NCBI RefSeq assembly: GCF_050908845.1
Contig: NZ_CP194171.1
Location: 1,488,001 to 1,552,000 of the forward strand
Length of the DNA stretch: 64,000 nt
DNA from: Marinobacterium_D sp050908845
GTDB lineage: Bacteria; Pseudomonadota; Gammaproteobacteria; Pseudomonadales; Balneatricaceae
Direction of reading: 5' to 3'
Shown: positions 36,021 to 44,421 of the stretch, in pieces
Layout of the letters: every line of letters begins with the position of its first letter
Position numbering within the stretch: position 1 is the stretch's first letter
The notes under the pieces: generated by a model
What the model saw: the letters and a program-made list of their open reading frames with translations, nothing else
Told to the model about the DNA's origin: nothing
The model's database searches: none
Made by a program: the position numbers and the translations under genes

Positions 36021-37658
36021 TTAAAACACGCCGACCTCGGCTGGCGGGCGGACCGAGTCTGGCAACTCGCTGCCAGACCAGACTCCAACCAGAATCCCCT
36101 GGCGACGGGACAGGCCGGTCAGGGACTGCTCCTTCTCCCGGCTGACGGTAGAGCGGTTACGCAGGCACGCGCTCCAGTCGAGCATCTGCTCGCGCAGTTG
36201 CTGGCGGATAGCCGCGTATCCGGGGTCGCGGCCCAGATCGATGAACTCGTTCGGATCGTTGTGCAGATCGAACAGCATGTCCGGCAGACCCAGGCAGTGC
36301 ACCAGCTTGTAACGGCCGTCAAATGCCATGGTCGTGCGAGCTTTCAGCGGATCGACGCCGAGTTGGTTTGCCACCGGCAGGCGTCCGTAGTCACCTTCGG
36401 AAAAGATGACCGAGCGCGCCGGCAAGTTGGCTTCGCTGTGGAGCCAGGGCTGCAGCGAATGGCCCTCCAGGCGGTGTTCCGGCGGTTTACCACCAACGGC
36501 CTCGATAAAGGTAGGCAGCAGATCGATGGCACCGGTCAGGGCGTCACAGGTCTGGCCCCGGGTACTGTCAGCGGCCGCGCTGGGATCATGGATGATCAGC
36601 GGGATCTTCACTGACGGCTGGTGGAACAGGTCCTTCTCGCCGAGCCAGTGGTCGCCGAAGTAGTCGCCGTGGTCAGCGGTCAGGGCAATCAGCGTATGTC
36701 CGGCCTGGCCACTGCTCTCAAGGTACGCAAACAGCCGTCCGATCTGATCGTCCAGTTCCTTGATCAGGCCGTAGTAGGCAGGCAGTACGTGATTGCGTTT
36801 TTCGACATCCTGGAAGGTGCGGGCGACGCCAAGCTGCATGAACGCCTGTACCAGCGGGTGCGGATTCTCCAACTCGCTTTTCGAACGTACCGGTGCCGGC
36901 AGCTCGCAGCCCCGGTAAAGGTCGTGGTAGGGCGCTGGCGCCAGATAGGGCCAGTGCGGCTTGATATAGGATAAGTGCAGGCACCAGGGATTATCGCCGA
37001 GCGCATCAATGGTTTCGATAGCCCGTCCCGTCAGGTAGGCGGTTTCCGAGTGCTCCGCAGGTACCCGGGCCGGGCGGTGCGCGTTCTCCATGTAGAAGCC
37101 GGATAACGGCGTGCCCTCATCGCTATCGGCGGCGTTGGCCCACTCGAGCCAGGGGTTGCGGCCGTTGAAACCCTGCTCGCGCAGGTAATCGTTGTAGCGC
37201 GGCTCCCGGCTTGAGTAGGGGCCCGCCGGCCCCTCCGGATGAATGCCGTCGTCGTGCTCGCCTTCAATGAAGCCGGCGTTGGTGAGAGCACGGCCCTGGT
37301 CCGATTGCGGATCGATGCCCAGGCGCGCCATGCCGTCACGGTCCGGTTTCATGTGGGTCTTGCCGAGCAGAACAACCTGGCGCTCTTGCTCACGCATGTA
37401 ATCGGCCAGGGTCCACTCGTCGAGGCGGAAGGGCCAGTCGTTCCAGGTCGCGCCGTGGGAGCGAACGTGGCGCCCTGTGTATATCGAGGCCCGCGAATTA
37501 CCGCAGCTGGTGCCCTGGGTGTAGGCGTTGGTGAAACGAACCCCTTTTGAGGCTAGCCGGTCGATATTGGGCGTGTTGACCACCTGGTTGCCATAGCAGG
37601 AGAGGGCATCCCAGCGCAGCTGGTCGATCATGATGAAGAGGATGTTTTTCACAGACAT
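36021..37658 (-). CDS. Sulfatase-family hydrolase with an unusual active-site motif
   Basis: 545 residues of the alkaline phosphatase/sulfatase superfamily. Metal ligands: MIDQLRWDALSCYG at the N-terminus and LTADHGDYFGDHWLGEKDLF. The position of the formylglycine residue is in TQGTSCGNSRASIYTG: the spacing is C-x-x-x-R as needed, but the third residue is Asn where sulfatases normally have Pro or Ala. Whether it is converted to formylglycine is open. No signal peptide is present, so it is cytoplasmic, like choline-sulfatase and phosphonate monoester hydrolases. Its ATG overlaps the TRAP permease stop by one base, so the transporter probably brings in its substrate. Confidence 0.88.
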   Translation of the reverse strand: MSVKNILFIMIDQLRWDALSCYGNQVVNTPNIDRLASKGVRFTNAYTQGTSCGNSRASIYTGRHVRSHGATWNDWPFRLDEWTLADYMREQERQVVLLGKTHMKPDRDGMARLGIDPQSDQGRALTNAGFIEGEHDDGIHPEGPAGPYSSREPRYNDYLREQGFNGRNPWLEWANAADSDEGTPLSGFYMENAHRPARVPAEHSETAYLTGRAIETIDALGDNPWCLHLSYIKPHWPYLAPAPYHDLYRGCELPAPVRSKSELENPHPLVQAFMQLGVARTFQDVEKRNHVLPAYYGLIKELDDQIGRLFAYLESSGQAGHTLIALTADHGDYFGDHWLGEKDLFHQPSVKIPLIIHDPSAAADSTRGQTCDALTGAIDLLPTFIEAVGGKPPEHRLEGHSLQPWLHSEANLPARSVIFSEGDYGRLPVANQLGVDPLKARTTMAFDGRYKLVHCLGLPDMLFDLHNDPNEFIDLGRDPGYAAIRQQLREQMLDWSACLRNRSTVSREKEQSLTGLSRRQGILVGVWSGSELPDSVRPPAEVGVF

Positions 37659-39598
37659 CAGCTAAGCGCCTCTTGCAGTTTTACTTGTTTGGTACGGTGT
37701 AGGACCAGCATGCCAAGGCCCAGTACAGCAGCCGCAATGCTTGGAATCTGGAAGGGCGAAAGCAGCAGTATCGCCAGGGCGAAACGGGTCAGAACCGACA
37801 GGTGTCCCAGTGCGTGCTGATCAAAGCGGGCCAGGGCACTGCCGGCCAGATAGAGGGCCAGTGCCAGCTGTGCCAGCATCCACAGATAGGCGCCCAGGCT
37901 GAATACGCCACCGGCTTCGGGCACCGTCAGCATCAGCGGGTTGTAAACGAACGCGAACGGAATCAGGAAGATCATCGCGGCGATGCGGGTACTGGTCACG
38001 GCGGTGGCCATCGGCGAGCCCTGGGATATCGACGCTGCGGCAAAGGCTGCGATCGCTACCGGCGGGGTGATGGCCGAGGCGACACCGAAGAAGAACACGA
38101 ACATGTGAGCGGTGATCATCTCCAGGCCGAACGCCTGCAACGTGGGGCCCATGACGACGATGATGGCGATATAGGCCGGCAGCGTCGGCATGCCCATGCC
38201 TAGTATGATGCAGCCGATCGCGGTGATCATCAGTGCCACCAGAAGCGAATATTCCGAAGCACTGGACAGCAGCACCGCAAACTTGGTCGGAATGCCGGTG
38301 GATGACATCGAGGCGACGATGATGCCCACGATCGCAATTGCGATACCCAGGCGTCCAACCGTGATGCCACCCTCGGCCAGAGCGCACAGGAGTCGGTAGG
38401 GTTGGCGCCGGATCTGCGGATTGATCAGGCTCAGCGGCAGCAGCGCGAAAATAGCGGTGATCGACGCACCTGCAGGAGAGGCGCCCTGAATCAGCAGCAC
38501 GACGATGATCGCCAGGGGGGCGACGATCAGCAGCAGGTTGATCCAGTCCTGGCGGGTTACCGGATCTGGCATGTCCTGTTCGTTGGCCTCGACACCCAGT
38601 TTGCGTGCCTCGAAGTAGACCGCCAGGAAAAGGCTGGCGTAGTAGGCCAGTGCCGGAATCAATACCGCGACGATGATGGTCAGGTAGCTGACGCCGATAT
38701 AGTCAGCCATGACCAGTGCTGCAGCACCCATGATCGGCGGCAGAATCTGCCCGCCTGTTGAAGCGGTCGCTTCAAGTGCGCCGGCAAAGTTGCCGGAGAA
38801 ACCGCGCTTGCGGATCATCGGAATAGTGACAACGCCGGTGCCCACAACATTGGCCACCGCACTGCCCGAAACGGTACCGAACATGGCAGATGCAAGAATC
38901 GCGGAGTAGGCGGGTCCGCCGCGGAAGCGATGCATCAGCGCGAAGGAGATACGAATCATCGAATCGCCCGCGCCACAGCCGTCGAGTACCGCACCGAGAA
39001 TGATAAACGGCAGGACTGTGCTGAGGATGATCCCGAAGATGCTGCCCATCAGGCCATTATCGGCACTGAACCAGAGGTTCTCGGCGAGGTTGTCGATCGG
39101 GTCCCCGCCGGACGTACCGAGAATGCCCGGCCAGTAATCGCCGGTGCTCAGATAGGCAAATGCCAGCAGGCCGATAATGGCGATAGGCGCACCCCAGAGA
39201 CGCCAGCACAGCAGGGTAGCTACGGCGACTGCAGCGACGGCAACCAGGGCGTCGGCAACATCGAAGAATACAATCGACTTGATCATCTGCACGCCGACCT
39301 CGTAGTAACGCATGCAGCAGTAGGCAACGATTACCAGCGCGATGAGGTCCAGCAGAATACGCCAGATCGGCAGCGACCGTCCCACGGTCAGGGTACGCTG
39401 CCAGCCGTAAACGACGCCAATGGCCACGCAGAGGAAGAAAAACAGGGGCCGGAACCATTCTAGGCCGAAGGGCCCAATACGGGGTATGGAGGCGTAGCCC
39501 GGCATGACATTGGCCAGGCCCAGAAAGGCCAGCAGGCCCCCCAGTACCCAGATCAGGTACTGCAGTTTATTAGTGCAATTGGACATGGTGATACTCAT
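37658..39598 (-). CDS. TRAP transporter, fused 4TM/12TM permease (TAXI type)
   Basis: 646 residues with many hydrophobic helices, matching the fused small and large membrane subunits of a TAXI-type TRAP transporter. The N-terminal four or five helices form the DctQ-like part. The DctM-like part includes GSAVANVVGTGVVTIPMIRKRGFS and LEATASTGGQILPPIMGAAA, which is the family signature. TRAP systems use ion gradients to import organic acids and related solutes. It is coupled to the sulfatase gene by a one-base overlap and preceded by its binding protein gene. Confidence 0.93.
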   Translation of the reverse strand: MSITMSNCTNKLQYLIWVLGGLLAFLGLANVMPGYASIPRIGPFGLEWFRPLFFFLCVAIGVVYGWQRTLTVGRSLPIWRILLDLIALVIVAYCCMRYYEVGVQMIKSIVFFDVADALVAVAAVAVATLLCWRLWGAPIAIIGLLAFAYLSTGDYWPGILGTSGGDPIDNLAENLWFSADNGLMGSIFGIILSTVLPFIILGAVLDGCGAGDSMIRISFALMHRFRGGPAYSAILASAMFGTVSGSAVANVVGTGVVTIPMIRKRGFSGNFAGALEATASTGGQILPPIMGAAALVMADYIGVSYLTIIVAVLIPALAYYASLFLAVYFEARKLGVEANEQDMPDPVTRQDWINLLLIVAPLAIIVVLLIQGASPAGASITAIFALLPLSLINPQIRRQPYRLLCALAEGGITVGRLGIAIAIVGIIVASMSSTGIPTKFAVLLSSASEYSLLVALMITAIGCIILGMGMPTLPAYIAIIVVMGPTLQAFGLEMITAHMFVFFFGVASAITPPVAIAAFAAASISQGSPMATAVTSTRIAAMIFLIPFAFVYNPLMLTVPEAGGVFSLGAYLWMLAQLALALYLAGSALARFDQHALGHLSVLTRFALAILLLSPFQIPSIAAAVLGLGMLVLHRTKQVKLQEALS

Positions 39599-39680
39599 TT
39601 GCGCGTGAGAGTTGCCCAGGCCGCTCTGGCCCGGGCTGAGTGCGCCTTAACAGGCGCTCAAACGGCAATACCGACCGGGA

Positions 39681-40691
39681 TTACTGCTTGACCAGCAGTG
39701 TCTCCGGGATCTCGATACCGGCTTCCTGGTAGTACTTGACTGCGCCGGGGTGAAGCGGCGCATTGATGCCGGCGAAGGGGTCGCTGGTGTTGGTGTCGCC
39801 CAACAGAGCGTTAGAGGTCTTGATGGCGTCGATGTTTTGCCAATAGGCCTTGGTAAAGCGGTAGGCGATATCGTCATCCATCTTGCGGTTAACCGCCAGG
39901 TACATGATGTTCGAACCGGTCAGGATATCTTCATCACTGTTCACCTGGCCGGCGTAGGTGTTGGCCGGGATCACTGAGCTGGTCATGTAGGCTGTGTCGC
40001 TGTAGTCCTTCCACGCCTCAGTGCCGAGGACGCTTTTGGGGATACCGAGAATACGGATCTCACGTTGCAGGCTCAGTTCGTTAATCGACTGCTGCCCGAC
40101 GGGGGCGCTGGTTACCAATACATCGTACTGGCCGTCCTGGAATCCCTGGATAGCGATATTCCAGGGCGCGCGGACCGCCTCGTAGTCGCTTTCCGGCTCA
40201 AGCCCGGAGGCCACTTCAATCATGCCGATAATCTGCATGTTGGCGGCACCTGCCGGTGGGCCGACGAATACACGCTTGCCGCGCACATCATCCCAGTCCT
40301 CGATACCTGAATCTGCCCAGGTGATGGCGTGGTAGGTGCTGCCCGGGAGCCCGGTCAGAGAGCGAACCTCGCCGGCCAGCTTTTTGGCCGGTTCAGCCTG
40401 CTGGGCGTAGGGACCAACACCCTTGCTCATGGCGCTGAAGGCGGGTGGCGGTACCAGGGATGCATCGAGGCGGTTTGCAGCCAGCTTCATGATCGACTTG
40501 GTCAGGGTCTGGCCCAGTATGACCTCCAGGTTGATATCTTCCTTGGCGGTGTACTGGGCGATCGCCTGCGGGAGGATGCCGGTAACCGAGGAGGCGCTGC
40601 CGGCATCCAGGCGCAGGGTTTCGGCGCCGGCCGGAGACATCGAAACAGAAAGAGCGCAGAGTGTACCGAGAACGGCGACTGTTTTTTTCAT
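39681..40691 (-). CDS. TAXI-family TRAP solute-binding protein
   Basis: 336 residues. A signal peptide (MKKTVAVLGTLCALSVSMSPAGA) is followed by a TAXI-type binding domain: GSASSVTGILPQAIAQYTAK at the N-terminus and later GSTYHAITWADSGIEDWDDVRGKRVFVGPPAGAA in that region. It captures the substrate in the periplasm and passes it to the permease 82 bases downstream. ATG at 40691 is preferred over GTG at 40697, because AGAGG is correctly spaced only for the ATG. Confidence 0.92.
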   Translation of the reverse strand: MKKTVAVLGTLCALSVSMSPAGAETLRLDAGSASSVTGILPQAIAQYTAKEDINLEVILGQTLTKSIMKLAANRLDASLVPPPAFSAMSKGVGPYAQQAEPAKKLAGEVRSLTGLPGSTYHAITWADSGIEDWDDVRGKRVFVGPPAGAANMQIIGMIEVASGLEPESDYEAVRAPWNIAIQGFQDGQYDVLVTSAPVGQQSINELSLQREIRILGIPKSVLGTEAWKDYSDTAYMTSSVIPANTYAGQVNSDEDILTGSNIMYLAVNRKMDDDIAYRFTKAYWQNIDAIKTSNALLGDTNTSDPFAGINAPLHPGAVKYYQEAGIEIPETLLVKQ

Positions 40692-40839
40692 GAACACCTC
40701 TTATTTTTTTATTAGTGCATTGTCGTGAATCAAGTCTGCGTCATGGAGATAAATTCGTATAATGGGTTTTTAAACTCTTAAACATAAAAAAAAGAATATA
40801 AGGTGCCGCCCTGATACAAGGTACCTCCCCGGAGTCACT

Positions 40840-41739
40840 ATGGAGCCCAAGCATTTAGTTCAACTGGCGGCCGTGCTGGATTGCGGTTCGATCAACCTGG
40901 CAGCACAGCAGCTCAACATCACCCAGCCGACACTGACAAAAAACATGCAGACGCTGGAGATGCAGGTCGGTGCCAGTCTGTTTAGCCGCAGCCGGCACGG
41001 TGTGCGTCAGACCGAACTCGGTGAAGCACTGGCGCGGGAAGGGCGAGTCATTGCTGATGCGGTGCGAAATGTACAGCAGATAGCGGTGCGCCATGGCCTT
41101 GGCATGGAGTCGGAAATTCGCATGAGTGTCGGCCCCCTGGTGGCAGCGCTGCTTATGCACCGGGTGACTGCAAGCCTTAAAGCTCAGATGCCAGAGCTGT
41201 CGCTGATGATCCAGGTGGGAACGCCGTGGACCGCCATTGACCAGCTCAACCGGGGGCAGCTCGATGTGGTGATAGGGCCAGCGGTGCCGACTGCCCGGCC
41301 TGAGATTGAGCGCATACGCCTGTTCGAGGACGAAGTGGCCGTCTTCGCGTCAGCCTCCCATCCGCTGGCGCAGGCCGACAAGTTAGATGCATCCGATCTA
41401 GATGGTTATGACTGGATAAACCTGGCGACCTACGCCTTCCTGGATGAATCCCCGGTCGAGCCGTTACTCAGAGCGGGTATTCAGCGCTTTAACACAGCGA
41501 TCGCGCTCAGTGGCGATGTCATGATCTGCTTTAATTCCATGACGATGGGGCACTACCTGAGTCTGATGCCCGTGAGGCTGACCCGGCAGGCGCAGCAGGA
41601 TTACGGCCTCAAACGCTTGCCGATCGATGCCGACTTCGGCTATCGCCATCTCTACCTCTGGCATCGTCGCGACGGCAAGTTTCAGGGACTGGTCGAGAAC
41701 ATTCGTGACACGGTAATGCAGGTACTGCAGGAAGAATGA
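40840..41739 (+). CDS. LysR-family transcriptional regulator
   Basis: 299 residues. The N-terminal helix-turn-helix (LAAVLDCGSINLAAQQLNIT, then TQPTLTKNMQTLEMQVG) is followed by a periplasmic-binding-like co-inducer domain. It is transcribed away from the TAXI/TRAP/sulfatase operon with 148 bases between the starts, the usual layout for a LysR regulator and its target. GGAG precedes the ATG. The co-inducer is probably the transported compound. Confidence 0.92.
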   Translation: MEPKHLVQLAAVLDCGSINLAAQQLNITQPTLTKNMQTLEMQVGASLFSRSRHGVRQTELGEALAREGRVIADAVRNVQQIAVRHGLGMESEIRMSVGPLVAALLMHRVTASLKAQMPELSLMIQVGTPWTAIDQLNRGQLDVVIGPAVPTARPEIERIRLFEDEVAVFASASHPLAQADKLDASDLDGYDWINLATYAFLDESPVEPLLRAGIQRFNTAIALSGDVMICFNSMTMGHYLSLMPVRLTRQAQQDYGLKRLPIDADFGYRHLYLWHRRDGKFQGLVENIRDTVMQVLQEE

Positions 41740-41749
41740 AGGTGGTTTG

Positions 41750-41794
41750 CTGGAAGGTATTCAGACCGCGGGCTTGGTGGATGGTGCGGGGTAA
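41750..41794 (+). pseudogene. C-terminal relic of a GlcG/HbpS-family gene
   Basis: Fifteen codons reading LEGIQTAGLVDGAG and stop match the end of the intact GlcG protein (VSGIQAAGLVADAAG). Nothing of the rest of the gene remains. It lies 10 bases behind the LysR gene. Confidence 0.6.
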
Positions 41795-41850
41795 TCTTTG
41801 GCCTTAAAAGTCGTAAGGCAGAAACCATAGCCGATCTTTTGGCTGGATTG

Positions 41851-41877
41851 GGAAACAGGGCTCTGACTCCTATTTTC
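41851..41877. repeat. Short palindromic repeat, copy 2
   Basis: GGAAACAGGGCTCTGACTCC followed by TATTTTC: arms AACAGGG/CTCCTATTTT around CTCTGA are partly complementary. Same family as 43071 and 43914. Confidence 0.75.
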
Positions 41878-42005
41878 AAACGAGCTTGGTAAAGCCCTTG
41901 CCGAGAGTGTCCTCAGTAGGGGCAGTCGCAGACGAGCTGAGCAACTGTCTGATTCCCATAAAGTGTCTACACTCAGTTGGATGCACTTTTTCAGGGGAGA
42001 AAACG

Positions 42006-42920
42006 ATGACAGGCATGCACGGCGTGGGAAAGATCGGACAACCGGAAATTCCGCAGGAGGCGTTTGATTGGTACGACGAATATGCGCATGGCGACATAGA
42101 CCGCCGTACCTTTTTGCAGCGACTTGGAACGCTGGGGATTGCAGGGCTGAGCGCGGCTAGCTTGGCAAAAGGTTTGTTACCCAACTACGCATTGGCCGAA
42201 CAGGTGTCGTTCAATGATCCCGATATTAAGGCGACATACGTCGAGTTCGATTCGCCCGATGGATATGGGCGGGCCGGAGGATATCTGGTCGTCCCCACCG
42301 GTGTCAGCGCTGATCAACCCGCATCTGCTGTGTTGGTAGCCCATGAGAACCGAGGTCTTAACCCGTACATCGAGGATGTGGCGCGGCGTCTTGCCAAGGC
42401 CGGCTATATTGCGCTGGCGCCGGATGCATTGTTCTCGCTGGGAGGCTATCCCGGTAACGATGACGAGGGGCGGGCGATGCAGAAGGAACTTGACCGCGGC
42501 AAAATTGAAGAGGACTTTAAAGCTGGTGCTCGGCTGCTGAAAACTCACGAAATGAGTACGGGGAAGGTCGGGATGGTGGGATTCTGCTTCGGCGGTTATC
42601 TGACGAACGAATTGGCTGCAACGCTGCCCGATGTCATCGACGCAGGGGCACCTTTTTATGGTACACCGCCGAGTTCTGATGTTGCGGCTATTAAAGCGCC
42701 TCTGCTACTTCATTTTGCCGGTCTGGATACGCGGGTGAACGGTTACTGGCCTGATTATGAAGCGGCGTTAAAGCAGGCGGACGTTGACTACACGGCGTAT
42801 GTTTATCCTGACGTGAACCATGGCTTCCATAACGATTCGACGTCCCGCTATAACGAGGAAAGCGCCGAACTGGCCTGGAGCCGTACGCTGCAGTTTTTTG
42901 ATGAGAAACTGAAAGGATAA
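42006..42920 (+). CDS. Tat-exported dienelactone-hydrolase-family protein
   Basis: 304 residues. A twin-arginine signal DRRTFLQRLGTLGIAGLSAA lies near residue 33, unusually far from the N-terminus, ending near YALA. The hydrolase domain has the Cys nucleophile in GFCFGGYLTNE, Glu in VAHENRGLNPY, Asp near AGLDTRVNGYW and His in VNHGFHND, the dienelactone hydrolase pattern. ATG at 42006 follows AGGGGAG; the frame is open 40 codons further upstream but without a ribosome-binding site. Folded export through Tat points to a periplasmic hydrolase of an unknown ester or lactone. Confidence 0.87.
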   Translation: MTGMHGVGKIGQPEIPQEAFDWYDEYAHGDIDRRTFLQRLGTLGIAGLSAASLAKGLLPNYALAEQVSFNDPDIKATYVEFDSPDGYGRAGGYLVVPTGVSADQPASAVLVAHENRGLNPYIEDVARRLAKAGYIALAPDALFSLGGYPGNDDEGRAMQKELDRGKIEEDFKAGARLLKTHEMSTGKVGMVGFCFGGYLTNELAATLPDVIDAGAPFYGTPPSSDVAAIKAPLLLHFAGLDTRVNGYWPDYEAALKQADVDYTAYVYPDVNHGFHNDSTSRYNEESAELAWSRTLQFFDEKLKG

Positions 42921-43070
42921 TAACGGACAGAGTGGTTTATAAAGAAGGGCTGGTGCTGATGCGCTAGGCCTTTTTATTTATCAGGCGTTGGCTTGTTGGA
43001 TTGAGCAGCAGAGTGACCCTACGCACAGGTAACGCCAGGTGGAGGTAAACAGCCCGGGTAGGGCATATCA

Positions 43071-43094
43071 AAAATAGGGCTCTGACCCTATTAT
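43071..43094. repeat. Short palindromic repeat, copy 3
   Basis: AATAGGG (43073-43079), CTCTGA, CCCTATT (43086-43092): a clean inverted repeat ten bases behind the stop of the membrane protein gene 43102-43872. Confidence 0.85.
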
Positions 43095-43101
43095 TCGTTT
43101 G

Positions 43102-43872
43102 TTATAAATCAACTTCGCAATCACCTACTGTAAACGTATAAGAATCTTCTTTTTCTGTAGCGAGGACAATCTTATTGCCGCTAAGGTATGCTACTTTTTG
43201 GTCAGCGCTGACGTCACAATATGAGTACATTTCCATTTCAAAGCTATATGCAAACCATCGGATAAAGTCTGATGTCGCATTCATGTAACCTTCGTTATTT
43301 TGAAGAAAGTTAAGAGACACGGAAAACAAAACAATTGCACTGAATACACGACCAAATAATGTAATTGGATTATTTGCGAATAACTCTTTGACGTGCGATA
43401 AGCTCAATAGTTTTTTTAACGAAAATTTATTTAGTGATAGGCACGACACTAAAATCAATAACAACATCCAGAAAGCAAAAGTAAATGCTAGAAACAAAGC
43501 TGCAGTATAAGGTATCGATAAGATTGCACTCAATGTAATTGTGTATCCAAAAGGGCTGACTGGTGCTTCCAATGCACCATTTACGAACGCATGAGCCATA
43601 CCCAAGTTGAAGGTAGTACAACCAACTATGAAGACGCTGGCAATAGATTTTCCAAAGATATTATTTGTGAATGTCTCAGCGAGATCTATTACGTATAACG
43701 CTAACCCACATATGCAAGCCCCGAAGCTAAGCCAATAGGCAGGGAAGTCACTAAACTTAGCAATCAAAGGAACTAAGAGCAGAAATGCGACGCTTAAAAG
43801 GTATGCGACTTGTTCATTGTCAAGAGTGCTTATCTTTTCCGACAATAAATGTCGAAGCTTTACTGAATCCAT
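43102..43872 (-). CDS. Membrane protein of unknown function, AT-rich
   Basis: 256 residues with about five membrane segments (for example YLLSVAFLLLVPLIAKF, SIASVFIVGCTTFNLGMAH and ALFLAFTFAFWMLLLILVSC) and a soluble C-terminal tail of about 60 residues. No family was recognised. The start is well supported (AGGAG five bases before ATG). Base composition is much richer in AT than the housekeeping genes in the window, with frequent AAA, TTT and ATA codons, which suggests recent acquisition. The gene lies exactly between two palindromic repeats (43071 and 43914). Confidence 0.7.
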   Translation of the reverse strand: MDSVKLRHLLSEKISTLDNEQVAYLLSVAFLLLVPLIAKFSDFPAYWLSFGACICGLALYVIDLAETFTNNIFGKSIASVFIVGCTTFNLGMAHAFVNGALEAPVSPFGYTITLSAILSIPYTAALFLAFTFAFWMLLLILVSCLSLNKFSLKKLLSLSHVKELFANNPITLFGRVFSAIVLFSVSLNFLQNNEGYMNATSDFIRWFAYSFEMEMYSYCDVSADQKVAYLSGNKIVLATEKEDSYTFTVGDCEVDL

Positions 43873-43893
43873 TCTTACTCCTGAGTCCTAGCG

Positions 43894-44196
43894 TTATAAG
43901 CGATGGTTAGCAGGAAATAGGGCTCTGACCCCTATTTCTACAATTGTGTATTTCTCAAACTCGATAGAAAGTAGCTGCTCAAGATCATCAATATCCCACA
44001 GTGAAATATCACGTTTCATTCGGCCAGATGGCAAGTAAATAGACAGGCTGACATCTGTCACCCCAAACTCTTCACGTTCACAAAGATCCTTATATTCAAT
44101 TTCTGCTTCTTTACAACGCTCAATTACCGCATTAACCAAACTTTCGGCACGTTCAGCCTCAGCAATTTCATCCTCGTCATACTCTTCGTGGCTCAA
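43894..44196 (-). CDS. Small acidic protein of unknown function; C-terminus runs into a repeat
   Basis: 100 residues, very acidic at the N-terminus (SHEEYDEDEIAEAERAES). No family was recognised. The start is TTG at 44196, six bases after AAGGAG, a good site. The last 15 or so residues (EIGVRALFPANHRL) are encoded by the palindromic repeat at 43914-43938 and the bases behind it, so the repeat seems to have replaced the original C-terminus. Composition is AT-rich like the next gene. Confidence 0.6.
   Translation of the reverse strand: MSHEEYDEDEIAEAERAESLVNAVIERCKEAEIEYKDLCEREEFGVTDVSLSIYLPSGRMKRDISLWDIDDLEQLLSIEFEKYTIVEIGVRALFPANHRL
43914..43938. repeat. Short palindromic repeat, copy 4
   Basis: GAAATAGGG, CTCTGA, CCCCTATTTC: the longest and cleanest copy. 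It lies inside the 3' end of the small acidic gene. Similar motifs are found near IS200-like transposases in other genomes; no such transposase is present in this window. Confidence 0.85.
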
Positions 44197-44421
44197 CTTA
44201 ATCTCCTTGTGAATCTAACGCCTCACCTTACCAGGCAGAGGGAAGCGGTAGCGACCCGAAGGTCGAGTGCATGTGAATGTTAACCTTTGGAAAGAAATGC
44301 TCAGGCTGTCAACTGTGTAGGCCTGCTACGCATGCCCTTTCTCTGATCCATCAGCTTAGAGCTCTAAAGGGCCATTTTTGGCCCGCCCCAGTTTCGCTAC
44401 TAAACCCCTCGCGACGCCTTT

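Noticed and set aside
44207..44225. Integron attC-like core (minus strand GGCGTTAGAT) just before the TTG start of the small acidic gene
   Set aside because: The core fits the consensus GTTRRRY, but no matching left core or paired inner boxes are found and no integrase gene is present. Chance cannot be excluded.
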